Source: Rhytidiadelphus loreus | Taxonomy: Eukaryota; Streptophyta; Bryopsida; Hypnales; Hylocomiaceae | Direction: 5' to 3' | NCBI GenBank assembly: GCA_947034895.1 | Contig: OX344764.1 | Span: forward strand, 6,634,001 to 6,698,000 | DNA length: 64,000 nt | Shown: piece after piece, positions 33,502 through 44,945 of the stretch | Layout of the letters: each line of letters opens with the position of its first letter | Position numbering within the stretch: the first letter of the stretch is position 1 | The notes under the pieces: generated by a model | Database searches by the model: none | What the model saw: only the letters and a program-made list of their open reading frames with translations | Told to the model about the DNA's origin: nothing | Position numbers and translations under genes: made by a program

Positions 33502-33508
33502 TATAAAA
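33502..33508 (+). promoter_or_regulatory. TATA box in repeat C1
   Basis: CCTATAAAAGGGGGCCC is conserved exactly at 58637 in copy C2, amid a conserved block (GGAAACCTATAAAAGGG ... CTCTCTCCCAAAACACC). It is a strong candidate promoter pointing right. Confidence 0.65.
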
Positions 33509-34314
33509 GGGGGCCCTTCTCTCTCCCAAAACACCCCCAATACTTGTTTTGGGTCTGTGGGTCCAAGTTATCTTGGAATTTTTGGCGTTTAGGCCAAAAA
33601 ACCTCTACGGTGTTTTTGGAGCACTTTTGGCTCTCGTTGTTGTTCTATTTGCAGCTTTTAAAGGTCCTTGGAGTCCTTCTTCTCGTACGTATGTACTTTG
33701 TGTGTTTTCTTTGGCTTTCTTTTGGTCCCATTTGAAGAGTCTTTGGTGAAGTTTATCTTGTGTCGTGCACTAACCCCAGAGTAACCCCCCACCGTACCTT
33801 GGCGATGCCGCTTTGGGGGGCCTTTGGTGCATAAAGTCTCTTAACGTTACTATCTTACATGTACATGTGCCTTAGAAGGAGATCTAACCCTAGTAACCCT
33901 TTCCCTTGATTGTGTGGACCCCACCCTTCGGGGGACGGCGAAGCTTTGATCTTGTGACCCTTTGAGTCCTAAAGAGTGTGTTAAAACGAGTCCTAGACGA
34001 CGGAGCTTTGAATCCCAAACCTTGGCAAGTCCTAAAGTCGGTGTTAAAACCGATTCTACGGCGAAGCTTTGGACCCGGGAAGGTCTAAGTTCCAAAAGTT
34101 TAGTTCCCAAGATCTTCTTGGGAAAGATTAAAGTTTAGCTCCCAAGATACCCCCTAGGTGGTAGAAAGGCAGAAGAACCCCCATAGGATAGCGGGGTTAA
34201 CTTTCAGTTCATCCCCTAATGGCGAAGCTCTGCCCTCAAAAACATCACCTTTAGTCCAGCCCCTGTTTCACCCTGACCACAAAAAGTAATATCCAGTTTA
34301 GTTTTTAGTTGAGT

Positions 34315-34334
34315 GGGTTCCCATACGGGAACCC
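34315..34334 (+). repeat. hairpin GGGTTCCC-ATAC-GGGAACCC
   Basis: Perfect 8-bp stem with a 4-nt loop, identical at 59441-59460 in copy C2 although the flanking sequence diverges. Confidence 0.75.
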
Positions 34335-35219
34335 GAGAGGAGGAATTTAGGAAGGAGAAAGAAACCAGCGCTAGACCAGCCAATAGCACCAGTACTGGGG
34401 CAGCCCGGCAGCGGGACCGGCAGTCAGCCAGGCGCAGTACTGGCAGCAGTATCGGCACAGTACCGATACAGTATCGGGGGAGCTTGGGCGGGGAGTCGGG
34501 GAGTCGGGGAGTCCAGAGGGCTCGGACTGGGGAGTCCAGAGGGCTCGGACTGGGGAGTCCAGGGAGTTCGGGCTAGGGGGTCGGGGAAGTCCAGGGAGCT
34601 TGGGCGGGGAGTCTAGGAAGGGGGGGGGGGGTGAAAGGAGAAATCCTCACCTCAACTAAATTCAGCACTACGGGACGATGCCCTGCGGGGCCCCACCACA
34701 CCTTTTGGGGGGGGGGGGGGGGTATCACACTAAGATTGAAACCGGGGTCTAGTGAAAGACTAACGAAAGGCCAACTCAAGGCTAAGGGAAGAAGGGGGGA
34801 AGAGAAGTCGCCATCCCACGCATCCAAACCTGCACAACCTCTCAAAGTCCCTCACCAACAAGCCACCTCACACAATGATGACAAGATTAGGAAGGGGGTA
34901 GTTATAGGAGGGGAAGAAGGGAGAGACGATAAATAGTGTTGCGTTATAGGATTAGGTAGGAAATCTCAAAAGCTTCTTACAACCATTAGGAAGGAGATTA
35001 GGATGACACCGAAATGACGACGTAAGGGAATAGGTGATTCTTCCATTAGATTAGCATCATATGGTGTAAGGTCTCATTTAAAGGGTTGGTAGGAATAGTG
35101 TTGAAAGAAAAGAAGAAGAGGCAAGGAAGAAGGAAGGAACCATTAAAGGTCTTTAGGGTGTACCACTTCGCCAAGGACTAAGCCGTTGGCATTTTACTAC
35201 GTCAAAATACGTGTCAACT

Positions 35220-35282
35220 ATGGAATACGAGCACGCGGCTGGAGGTATGGAGGAGAATGCCGCACATGCTAACGACGATAAG
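35220..35282 (+). CDS. first coding exon in repeat C1 (MEYEHAAGGMEE...)
   Basis: ATG plus 21 codons ending AAG|GTAAGTC, a strong donor in phase 0. The same exon, the same length and an intact donor are found in C2 (60174-60236) and in the inverted fragment C3 (43860-43922). Amino-acid differences are few (VAHANFDQ for NAAHANDDK in C2). The downstream exon was not identified. Confidence 0.55.
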
Positions 35283-35464
35283 GTAAGTCATTAAACAAAT
35301 CCCCGGTGTCTTTTTTTTCCCTTCTAATTTACGTTAGACTCTGCTAGATAGTGAATAATTTTGATTAGCAAATAGGGATTAGGGGGCCTTGAGTTAGACA
35401 TAGAAGTTTATCAAATAGGACTCGAAGTATCCAAATCCATTTCATACATAGGAGTTGACCATAG

Positions 35465-35995
35465 AAGCAACTAAGTTAGATAAATTAAATTAGGAGATAA
35501 ATTAGACAACTTAAATTAGGAGATAAATTAGACAACTTAAATTAGGAGATAAATTAGATAAAAGATAAATTAAATTAGAAGATTAAATTAGGAGAAAAGA
35601 TAAATTAAATTAGAAGATTAAATTAGGAGAAAAGATAAATTAAATTAGAAGATTAAATTAGAAGATAAATTAGATCAATTAAATTAGGGAATTAAATTAG
35701 GAAAAAAGATAAATTAAATTAGAAGATTAAAGTAGAAGATAAATTAGATCAATTAAATTAGGGAATTAAATTAGGAAAAAAGATAAATTAAATTAGGAAT
35801 TAAATTAAGAAATTAAATTAGGAAAAAAGGATAAATTAAATTAGGGGATAAATTAGGACAAAATGATAAGTTAAGTTAGAAGATTAAATTAGACTAAAAA
35901 GTTAAATTAGATTACGAAATTAATTCAAGAAAGAGGATCAATTAAATTAGGAAGAAAGCATAAATTAAATTAAGAAATTAAATTAGGGAAAAAGA
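35465..35995 (+). repeat. AT-rich degenerate array (TTAAATTAGGAGATAAATTAG)
   Basis: Roughly 30-45-bp units of AAATTAG and GATAAATT blocks. The same kind of array occupies the same place in C2 (60535-61110), where it is longer. Confidence 0.85.
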
Positions 35996-36348
35996 TAACT
36001 GAGACTAGGAGAAAAACCCAATCCACTCAGGAACCATGGAAGGGACTTAGGTAATCCCTCCTCAGTCTTAGGAAAGGTCAATTAGCCTCAGATTCCCATA
36101 GATTAGGAAAGATTTGGTGGTAGTTCGCATAGGCTGCCGTTAGGGGATGGTTAGCCCGAACTATTCCCTCGCCAATTGGGGGCAACTTCATTGTCACCTG
36201 CGAAAACTAGGAACTTAGTAAGGAAGATCCATTGCTTGGAAGGCACAATGGACCGACGCTTAATCACCCGTTAGGTTAGAATTTAGTTAACCCCTAGAAC
36301 CTGGTTGTGTCCGATTAATTACCAAAGGTGGGTAATTAAGCGCCCACA

Positions 36349-37158
36349 ACTGGTGACCTTGCTCGCGGGCTAGTGGTGATCCGGTTCCAGTTTTTATTTT
36401 TTGGTAAAGGTGCAGCCTTGCAGGCCAGCACCTAGACCTCTCGGCCCCGAGGGCTACCTGTCCAGACTAGTGACCTTGCTCGTGGGCCACTGGACATCGG
36501 GTCCGATTTTTATTTTTTGGTAAGAGTGCTGCCTTGCAGGCGTGCACACAGACCTCGCGGCCCCGAGGGCTACCAGTCCACGCTGGTGACCTTGCTCGCG
36601 GGCCAGTGGTGATCCAGTTCCAAATTTCATTTTTTTGTAAGGGTGCAACCTTGCAGGGCAACATCCAGACCTCTCGGCCTCGAGGGCTACCTGTCCAAGC
36701 TGGTGACCTTGCTCGTGGGCCAGTGGACATCGGGTCCAATTTTTATTTTTTGGTAAGAGTGCTGCCTTGCAGGCGTGCACACAGACCTCGCGGCCCCGAG
36801 GGCTACCTGTCCACACTGGTGACCTTGCTCGCGGGCCAGTGGTGATTCGGTTCCAAATTTCATTTTTTTGTAAGGGTGCAGCCTTGCAGGGCAACACCCA
36901 GACCTCTCGGCCTCGAGGGCTACCTGTCCAGGCTGGTGACCTTGCTCGCGGGCCAGTGGTGATCCGGTTCCAATTTTCATTTTTTGGTAAGGGTGCAGCC
37001 TTGTAGGCCAACACCCAGACCTCTCGGCCCCGAGGGCTTCCTGTCCATGCTGGTGACCTTGCTCGCGGGCCACTGGACATTGGGTCCAATTTTTATTTTT
37101 TGGTAAGGGTGCAGCCTTGCAGGCCAGCACCCAGACCGCTCGGCCCCGAGGGCTATCT
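36349..37158 (+). repeat. 117-bp satellite array 2, left part (~7 units)
   Basis: Same unit as array 1. It breaks off at GGGCTATCTGTCCACGC, where the hAT element begins, and resumes at 56984-57372. Confidence 0.92.
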
Positions 37159-37166
37159 GTCCACGC
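37159..37166. repeat. 8-bp target site duplication, left (GTCCACGC)
   Basis: Matches 56984-56991 (GTCCACGT) at 7 of 8 bases. The satellite consensus here is GTCCACGC followed by TGGTGACC, so the right copy has one C-to-T change. Eight base pairs is the hAT target size. Confidence 0.85.
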
Positions 37167-37175
37167 CAGGGTTGT
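37167..37175 (+). repeat. left TIR of element D (CAGGGTTGT)
   Basis: Nine bases, the inverse of 56975-56983. hAT ends commonly begin CAGGG or CAGTG. Confidence 0.8.
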
Positions 37176-37354
37176 CTTGTCTGACATATTTTTGGGTTTA
37201 GGCGTCGTGTATGACATCTGACGTCGCGTGTCGCGTGTCACGAAGTGTCGAGTTTACTTGACATCGCGTCGCGGAGGGGTAAAAAATTTTACCCCATGGT
37301 AAATAGATTTTGCCTACGTGGCAGGGCTTCAGAACTGACGTGGACAGCCAGCGT

Positions 37355-37451
37355 GGGCGACTGCGGGTGTGGGCACGTGCAGGTCTGCCTTGGGCGACCT
37401 CGGGTGGAAAAATTGAGGCGACTACGGGTGAAGGGGCGACTGCGGGTCTGG
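37355..37451 (+). repeat. GGGCGACTGCGGGTC array, left end of D
   Basis: Five or so copies of GGGCGACYNCGGGTS, the first repeat cluster inside the left terminus. It is likely transposase-binding subterminal sequence. Confidence 0.8.
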
Positions 37452-37562
37452 GATGAAGGCTCAAAGCTTGAACTACAAAGATTTGCTACCTAACATATAA
37501 GCTAAAACCTTATAACTATAACTATAACTATAACTATAATTATTGTCTACTTCTCTAGTACT

Positions 37563-40500
37563 CTAGTCACCAGGCGTGAATGTGGAATCGCTCGGCACCT
37601 CATCAGCATTAGGGTCTGTATCTTCGTAAGACTCTTTGTTGCTCCTGTTGTCGCCGGAGCTTTCGATTTCATCATCTTCCCTTGTTACTACTTCAATTTG
37701 TACCTCACGCTCTACCTCTGAGTTCAGATTTCGAACTTCTGTATCTACACCACTTAACCCTTCAGTTTGCACAAGTCGTTTCGTGAGCCTCAACGCATCC
37801 GTAGTTCCATCCATGTTGGATGCAGGGTGTCGCCCTCCTCTACTTGATTGTCCAACATTCTGGGTGGAACATCCCGCTCCAATGGTACACCGTTGGACAA
37901 TTTGAGTGGGTCGTTTAGGATTTCGAGGTCCCCTCTCGTCAACCTTCCTAATACGCCTTTTCTGGCCTCTACTGTTGCGCCCCTGGATTCCTAATGATGA
38001 TTCGCCAGGGCCAGACACGGATGAAGGTTGAGTGGGTTGTGGAGCTGAGCCGTGAACCTCTTCATCAATCGTCCGTAGAGCACCTCCACGCACCGGTGGC
38101 CTTGTTGGAAGGGTTGGGATAGACCTCCTCACTGTTGCCACATTTGTAGTCGTCTCTGGATTCAACGGCACATTCCAACTTCGATTCATAACATATGCCA
38201 ATGGCACATCATCATCATCATCTGTAATAACAGTTGTTCCGAGGGTAGATGCGTTCAATACAACGGGATTTGGTATTCCCTCGTGTACAACTTCATTGAC
38301 TTTGATGGCCTCTTCTTCATGTTCGCTTCTCATTGGAACTTGTGCACTGCTTCTTAAATTGCGGGCCATATTTGGAGGCGAACTAGTTGATATTGGAGAT
38401 CTAGCTTCTTCCTCTACGGGTGCCATGGGAATAGGTACGCCTTCGTCGTTGTTGTCGGGGGTGCTTTCCCTCCTCAGTGATGCATGTGCCGGCGAAATTG
38501 CATCCATATTGTGCACGACGTTCTACGGTGGACTGCGTACAGGTGAATTTCCCGGAGAAACATACCCATCGTCACTAAAATCAAATGTATTCCCGTATAT
38601 TGGTCGTGGAGGACTATGTGGCGGCCTAACCATTGCATTCCAAGGATTGTTGCGCAACCGATCCTCTTCATCCCTGCGGTTCTCGCGTTCTCTCATAAAA
38701 TCAAGAACAACGTCGTCTTCTTCCCCTGAAGACAAAGGCCCATCACGCTCGTCCTCATCGTCTCCATCTGCAAGCATTTGGTCGTAAAAAATGGCTGGGT
38801 TGTGTCCACGTTTTTGACGTTCAAGTTTGTTGTTCGCGTAGATATACACCAATGTCTCCGCCTTTGTCGTGGCCAAGCGGTTTCGCACTTTATTGTGCAC
38901 AAAGGAATACATGCTCCAATTCCTTTCACACGAAGATGCAGAGCACGTCAAACCGAGAATTCGCTTTGCAATTTTTGGAAGAGCATTGCCCCCCACACGA
39001 TTCCACCATTGATGAGGCAATAATTGACATTCAATGATATCGGGAGCCTCATGTAAAGGATCGAATGCACCTGTCTTCTCTTCAAATTGAGTTAGCTCCT
39101 GCATTACTTCCACCACTGACACGTTCAATGGTACGCTCAGTTTTCGTATGACTCGATTCAAAGCTCCCTTCGCGTAGCCATTGTTATGAATAGCCTCCAC
39201 GTCACTCAAGTATGGATTTAGTAGTGCCCCCGCATAGTGTAGGTCAGTAATCATCAACTTCCAGCGAGCATCAAATTGTTTCTCATATCGTATTGCCACC
39301 ACTGGATCAAGGAAAAATGGAGCATTCTTGAGAGAATAAATGTGCTCCTTCAAGGCTGTCATCATTACTAAAGCTTTCGGCATTGCCGGGACTTTTCCAT
39401 CAAAATGACGAAGACAAAGCAGCACGGGCTCTACCATATGGAGGAAATTGTCGCACTGAACCCAGAACTCTTCTGAACGGATATCTTACCTTGCAAGTTT
39501 GGCCTTGCCCATAATGAAATGTCTATTTCTGCGGTTTTGCAAACTCAACTCGAACGTCATGTATGTCTTATCCAGTGTCACGTTGTGCACTGCTTGCTTG
39601 CAGTCTACCAAACGATCAATCATCAAGAAATTTGTGGCAAAACGTGTTTTGCTTGGAAGTCTCAACACTTTGTTTGGTGAAAATCTCCGAAACAACGCCA
39701 AAGTATGTTGGTATTTCTTGATGAACTTCACAATTGATGAAGCCTTTTTTACCAACTCCTTTACTCTCTGATCCTTTCCCCAGTCTTCTAAGAGTAAGTC
39801 CAAAATGTGTACCGCACAACCCTGCCTATAAATGTGAGGGTACCTTTCTTCCAACCTTGCCATCGCCCCCGTCATGACTGCAGCATTGTCCGTACACAAT
39901 TGCACAACGTTGGTAGGCCCAACTTCCTCAATGTATCGTGCCATCGTCTCAGTCGTGTAAGATATATCCTTCTTTTCCCCAGTACTATCCACTGATCCCA
40001 AAAAGACATCCCCGGCGGGACACACCAACATCATATTTAATAATGGCCGCGAATTAGTATCGGACCAACCATCTAAACAAATTGTCGCTCCATACTGACT
40101 TATTGAAACCCTCGTCCGCTCCGAGACCATGGCTTCAACCGATGCCTTCTTAACATCTATCATTTTTGTGCGAATCGCATTATACGGTGGCGGTTGCTAC
40201 ACGAATCCAGCTGCTGCAGTTTGTTTAACAGCATTCACGAAGGCCGGGTGGCGCACAACATTAAATGAAATGTTCGCCTCGTAAAAGAAAGAAGCCCACA
40301 ACCTATCCAACTCTTGTCTGCGGCCCGTCTGTAATGATTCATCCATGCTTCTTTGCCGAGAAACAGATGGCATGTTCCTCCTTCTCTCAAGCGTTGTTCC
40401 AGTAGAATCTACTGAATCAGGCGTAGGATTTGGTCTTGCATTTGACTCAAAGGGATTGAGAGACCCTTCTTCTTCGACATCCAACGCAGGTGCGACAATA

Positions 40501-40838
40501 GACTCTGCAACATTAACTGGTGCATCATATCTAGCCGGTGCATCATACATCTCTTCGTAACTCATGGACCTTGGAACTTGCCCCTCGTCAGTCCGAAACT
40601 TTTCTCGTACAATTCTAGGGATCTCCTTACAACGCTCCGATGTAGTCGAGCCGCCATAGCCAAAGTGAATCAATGCTCTCTTTCGTACAAATGCTTTGCT
40701 CCACCCACAAAACACGCATTTTCGAGCATGGGGGGAATTATCAATTGGGGTACACGGTACTAGCCAAAGGTCCCAATCATTTGTGGACCTCCGCGTATCA
40801 TTCATGGTCCCCCCCCTCCCAACACCTTGTCCAGCCAT
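37563..40838 (-). pseudogene. hAT transposase (BED-like finger, DUF659, dimerisation domain), three in-frame stops
   Basis: A single frame of 1092 codons runs from ATG (40838) to TAG (37563). It is interrupted by TAG 40199, TAA 39488 and TAG 38525. The N-terminus has a BED-like zinc finger (CVFCGWSKAF...ALIHFGYGG). A DUF659-type core follows: ICLDGWSDTNSRP (D256), QLCTDNAAVMTG (D317). Then comes the hAT C-terminal dimerisation region: WWNRVGG, LGLTCSASSCERNWSMY (E638), VRNRLATTKAETLVYIYANN. These give the D, D, E triad and the conserved CxxE..W of hAT enzymes. After TAG 38525 the frame stays open another ~320 codons of acidic, Ser/Pro-rich tail, so that stop may be either the natural end or a mutation. 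Role: mobilisation of element D, probably now dead. Confidence 0.85.
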
Positions 40839-41087
40839 GTAGTAGATCAACACTGGGTCTTCAAAGAAAATGACTACAATAATCACACTAATACTATGGA
40901 AGATGTAATGACAAAGCAACCCGCTTAGAGTGGTCTTGTAAACCCTTCTAAACACGGTTGTTGCCCTCCGAAGAAGTTAAACGTCCGCATGAAGCCTCTT
41001 TCGAAGGTCCAAGACAAGAGTTTTATCAACGGAGCCAAGGTGATAAAACAAGGGATACCCCTAGAACTTTATACAAGAAAACTCCTT
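40839..41087. other. hAT 5' leader, no gene
   Basis: The frame is open upstream of the chosen ATG for 39 codons but starts only at GTG and has hydrophobic, non-conserved character. Confidence 0.4.
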
Positions 41088-41286
41088 GGACTCGCGGTCG
41101 CCCCATGAGAGAATGCGGGTCCAAATACCTGAAATCAGTTAGGTGATGGGCGACTGCGGGTCCAAGATTGGGCGACAGCGGGTCCAGAAGTGGGCGACTG
41201 CGGGTCCAGAAGTGGGCGCCATGGGTCCAATAATGGGCGACTGCGGGTCCAGAAACAGGCGACTACGGGTCAGGAACGGGCGACTA
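41088..41286 (+). repeat. GGGCGACTGCGGGTC array upstream of the hAT gene
   Basis: About eight copies in tandem, spaced 15-25 bp, 250-450 bp upstream of the transposase ATG. Confidence 0.85.
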
Positions 41287-41765
41287 CCATTTGTTTGGAT
41301 AATTCTTACATCCCCTGGGGTAATTTTGGGCCTATAATTGAAACTATGAATTCAGAATTTCCACTAAAAAAATAAGCCTTGAAAATAAAAAATTCTAGTG
41401 TTTGCCCTGGAGTGGCAATGAGTAGGTCAATTCACCCTAGCTGTGACAATTGCTCTGAACTTCAATAACAAGTTCTTTTCCAATCCGGCAAGTTTTGAAT
41501 TTTCCTTTTTTTTTTAATTCTCTTTTAATTCCGAAAGTCCGAACTCCCAAGGTCATTTTCCTGCCAAAATTCCTAGAATATTCAAGTATTCACAACATTG
41601 CAAACATAAATAACCAAAAATTCATATCTATATTTATGTACTCTTGTCAAGGAACTACATAGAATTCAATGTGCTTGCATTAAAATGTTCAAAATGGATA
41701 ATATCCTTTTATATATACATAAGATGGAATATACATAGTCCTCAAAAATGTGCTAAAAATGAAAA
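41287..41765. other. no gene seen
   Basis: AT-rich, between the hAT promoter region and the 3' end of the next minus-strand gene. Confidence 0.5.
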
Positions 41766-43373
41766 TCATTCAACATCCATTTTGGCCTTTTCTTTGCGGT
41801 CATGAGCCTCACGTTCCATCTCATACAAGACTTTCCTACCTTCCAACTGCAAATTCCTAAGGTATCGGTCATCCTTCCCCAACTTCTTTTCCATCCAAAA
41901 TTGCTTGTATGATTTTTGGAACTTCAAAAGTGCCTTTAGTGCATCCCGATGTTCTTCCAATTTTGGATCCAATGACAAAGAAACCCCAAGCTTCTTTTTC
42001 AAGTCAATTACTTCCGTAAGAGACAATGCTTGTTTAGTAGCCACGTCTTTCCAACCACACATTTCTGCAACACGGTCAAGGGGGGCTTTGTCCTTTAATG
42101 CTTTCAAGGAATTTAATTTTGATCGTGCTTCTTCCACCCCTCGCTTCTCCAAGTCTATCTGATCTTCCTCCAGCTTGCATGCTTCCATAATTTTGGCAAG
42201 CCGTTCTTTTGCAAATTCATTGCTAGAAGAACTAGATCCTCCAGCATGCCGAGAAGAGAATCTAAGGTAAAATGCTTCCAAGTCTAAAATCTTTGTTATT
42301 TGCGTTGACAAAAGAACTTGCCGACTTTCAAGTTCAGCACGTAAGCTATTCACAATATCTCCACTCAAAGTTTGCGTTTCTTGATTGCGAAGCTTCTCAC
42401 ATTCTAGATGCTTTTCATCCAACTCATTTAGAAGCTTCTTGAGTTGAGCTTTGTAAACAACTTTGGTGTCCAACATTACTGTGTCAGGGACAGTTCCATC
42501 TTCAACAAATTCCTCACTTCGGTACATGTCATCAACACAATCCAATTGGAACAAAGAAGGCTTCACATCTTCTTCTGTTTCCATCTCTGTCCAAAAAACA
42601 TCATCTTCTGCTTCTTGCATGCATGCAAGCACATACTGCAAAACTTCGTCTTCTTCAGTGCGAGGGACTGTAATCGGATTCACCATAGCAAGAGGCAAAA
42701 TATCAAGATTTTGTGGTTGCCTAGCTGGTTCACCCTCTTCTTCCATTCTCGGGGGAGGTAAATTTTGTGAAGTAGAAGCCACCATCGCCATGTTTTGGGG
42801 CTGCATTGGAGGGTCTTCACCAAGGTTGTCTTCCTCTCCCGAAGATGAATCAGATGACGTCCAATGAAACTGCTCATCGGGCACTCCCTCCTTCAAGTTT
42901 TTCTTCTGGCCTAGCCCTTCACGTGGATTGGCAGATAGAGCCGCCCTTGGGATGTCTTTTGTCGGTGGAAGGCAAGCATGCTTCACTCCCTTGATTAAAC
43001 TCCAATCCACGCTTCGAAACAAAATGAGTTCCGCATACACCATTGCACATATGAAATACGGGACTTCACTCCTGGGCACTGAATATGTGCCATACAAGTA
43101 TCGATAAATTTCGATACAACGTTGCACAAATGCATCATTACGGCATGGATGCAAATTGGCCGTATTGTTGCGCCGATTGGTGTAGTGCTGATGATAGGGG
43201 AATAACTTGTCGATGTGGCACCACCCCACGAAGGACTTACAAGTCTTGGCGGTCCAGTGGCCCGTAATTCGATCCCAATCTCGGTAGGCCACACACGCTA
43301 GGTCCAAAAGGATGCGTCGTTGCCTAGGGTGCATGGCTCCTTTTGCCTTGGTCTTCTTCTTGTGGTCCGCCAT
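41766..43373 (-). CDS. cargo protein D2: WCHI-domain coiled-coil protein, intact
   Basis: Uninterrupted 535-codon gene from ATG (43373) to TGA. The N-terminal ~130 residues form a domain shared with 50794-52284 and 53957-56356: W at the start of a helix, then WCHIDKLFP, NTANLHPC, F.QRC.E....LY, YAE and VDWSLIK. The middle is acidic and Ser-rich. The C-terminal half is a long coiled coil with several Leu/Glu/Lys helices and a GWKDVATKQALSL spacer. I know no family for the WCHI domain; conserved His and Cys (WCHI...C...C) could bind metal or DNA. It is the only long gene of D with no stop or frameshift, so it may be functional. The promoter region resembles those of D3 and D4. Confidence 0.6.
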   Translation of the reverse strand: MADHKKKTKAKGAMHPRQRRILLDLACVAYRDWDRITGHWTAKTCKSFVGWCHIDKLFPYHQHYTNRRNNTANLHPCRNDAFVQRCIEIYRYLYGTYSVPRSEVPYFICAMVYAELILFRSVDWSLIKGVKHACLPPTKDIPRAALSANPREGLGQKKNLKEGVPDEQFHWTSSDSSSGEEDNLGEDPPMQPQNMAMVASTSQNLPPPRMEEEGEPARQPQNLDILPLAMVNPITVPRTEEDEVLQYVLACMQEAEDDVFWTEMETEEDVKPSLFQLDCVDDMYRSEEFVEDGTVPDTVMLDTKVVYKAQLKKLLNELDEKHLECEKLRNQETQTLSGDIVNSLRAELESRQVLLSTQITKILDLEAFYLRFSSRHAGGSSSSSNEFAKERLAKIMEACKLEEDQIDLEKRGVEEARSKLNSLKALKDKAPLDRVAEMCGWKDVATKQALSLTEVIDLKKKLGVSLSLDPKLEEHRDALKALLKFQKSYKQFWMEKKLGKDDRYLRNLQLEGRKVLYEMEREAHDRKEKAKMDVE

Positions 43374-43405
43374 TGGAGATGCTCTTGAGATTTGGGGCAA
43401 GGAAT

Positions 43406-43590
43406 CTAAACTTAACCCTAAACCGCAAAGTATTATTTAGCTAAACTTAACCCTAAACCGCAAAGTATTATCTAGCGATTAGTGAGTGATGGAGTAAAAT
43501 CAAGAACATGAGCCACATGTAAGTGAAACTCAAAACCCAAGCTCCCGGGCACGCAATCAGCCACTGTAAAGTAGGTGAAAGGCAGTACGC
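43406..43590 (-). promoter_or_regulatory. shared promoter/leader module of D2
   Basis: Contains a 35-bp tandem duplication (43406-43475, AACCCTAAACCGCAAAGTAT core). Further up, on the minus strand, are TTTCACCTACTTTACAGTGG, CTGATTGCGTGC and AGCTTGGGTTTTGAGTTT. The last three recur in the same order upstream of D3 (46656-46745) and D4 (50532-50620). Confidence 0.55.
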
Positions 43591-43687
43591 AGCAAGAAGG
43601 GAAAGTGGCGAAGTCGGGTAGGGAGACAGCTAATTAACCCGCAATCACCCTAGGGCGAGTGCGGGAAGGGGCGCAGAAATGTGCAAA
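43591..43687. other. remnant of GCGAC array
   Basis: One or two copies (GGGCGAGTGCGGGAAGGGGCG) before the inserted C3 fragment. Confidence 0.45.
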
Positions 43688-44556
43688 CTCCTATGTATGA
43701 AATGGATTTGGATACTTCGAGTCCTATTTGATAAACTTCTATGTCTAACTCAAGGCCCCCTAATCCCTATTTGCTAATCAAAATTATTCACTATCTAGCA
43801 GAGTCTAACGTAAATTAGAAGGGAAAAAAAAGACACCGGGGATTTGTTTAATGACTTACCTTATCGTCGTTAGCATGTGCGGCATTCTCCTCCATACCTC
43901 CAGCCGCGTGCTCGTATTCCATAGTTGACACGTATTTTGACGTAGTAAAATGCCAACGGCTTAGTCCTTGGCGAAGTGGTACACCCTAAAGACCTTTAAT
44001 GGTTCCTTCCTTCTTCCTTGCCTCTTCTTCTTTTCTTTCAACACTATTCCTACCAACCCTTTAAATGAGACCTTACACCATATGATGCTAATCTAATGGA
44101 AGAATCACCTATTCCCTTACGTCGTCATTTCGGTGTCATCCTAATCTCCTTCCTAATGGTTGTAAGAAGCTTTTGAGATTTCCTACCTAATCCTATAACG
44201 CAACACTATTTATCGTCTCTCCCTTCTTCCCCTCCTATAACTACCCCCTTCCTAATCTTGTCATCATTGTGTGAGGTGGCTTGTTGGTGAGGGACTTTGA
44301 GAGGTTGTGCAGGTTTGGATGCGTGGGATGGCGACTTCTCTTCCCCCCTTCTTCCCTTAGCCTTGAGTTGGCCTTTCGTTAGTCTTTCACTAGACCCCGG
44401 TTTCAATCTTAGTGTGATAACCCCCCCCCCCCCCAAAAGGTGTGGTGGGGCCCCGCAGGGCATCGTCCCGTAGTGCTGAATTTAGTTGAGGTGAGGATTT
44501 CTCCTTTCACCCCCCCCCCCCTTCCTAGACTCCCCGCCCAAGCTCCCTAAACTAAT
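43688..44556 (-). mobile_element. inverted fragment C3 of the 4-kb LTR-like repeat
   Basis: Reverse complement of 34590-35455 with high identity, including poly-C runs and the 63-nt exon. It ends abruptly on both sides. It is closer to C1 than to C2, which has different sequence at 59500-59800. Confidence 0.85.
43860..43922 (-). CDS. third copy of the 63-nt first exon
   Basis: ATG at 43922, 21 codons, donor GTAAGTC intact. The coding sequence looks identical to C1. Confidence 0.5.
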
Positions 44557-44945
44557 CATTAGCAATGCAAGAAGATTAAATTTGAATAGGCTACATAACA
44601 ATTGAGGCCCCCCTATGTTACTATAACACCCAAAAATGAAAGAGAATCAATGAAGAACCAAATGAATCATTTTCATTTGAATTGCTAATTGTTTTAAATG
44701 TGAATTTAGTGTACCCTTTTTCGGTGACTTCACACCCATTTGTGTGTGCATCCTTATTATTCAACAACTTTGCCACAATGAATGCAATTGCCGTTTCAAG
44801 GCCCTCTACATCAAATGGCTTTGATATTCTTACTATCCTAAACTAATGGAAAAGATTTTGGGTTCATTGAAGTATACAAGAAGTGTCTGCTGTATTGTTG
44901 GCTGTTTGTGGGAAACCAAAAAACCCACGAGACCTCCACAACATT
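44557..44945. other. no gene seen
   Basis: AT-rich spacer. Confidence 0.5.

Larger units (their letters stand above)
32359..36348 (+). mobile_element. 4-kb LTR-like repeat, copy C1
   Basis: Direct repeat of 57490-61456 over nearly its full length, from ACGTAC-CAATATAGCATTTGG to TAATTAAGCGCCCACA. The pair flank a satellite-only interior (plus the inserted hAT), an arrangement like the LTRs of a non-autonomous retrotransposon. Supporting features are a TATA box near the middle (33502), an end in CACA, and TGG two bases beyond the end where a primer-binding site would lie. Against it: no gag/pol and no clear 5-bp target duplication. Inside are a hairpin (34315-34334), GC-rich minisatellites (34490-34620), poly-G runs, a 63-nt coding exon (35220-35282) and an AT-rich array. 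Confidence 0.6.

Noticed and set aside
33460..34936. ORFs inside the 4-kb repeat other than the 63-nt exon
   Set aside because: They overlap the TATA region or GC minisatellites, and are not kept in frame between copies C1 and C2.
36349..36370. Definite tRNA primer-binding site after C1
   Set aside because: TGGTGACC lies at the right distance but is also the start of every satellite unit, and I cannot match it to a tRNA 3' end.
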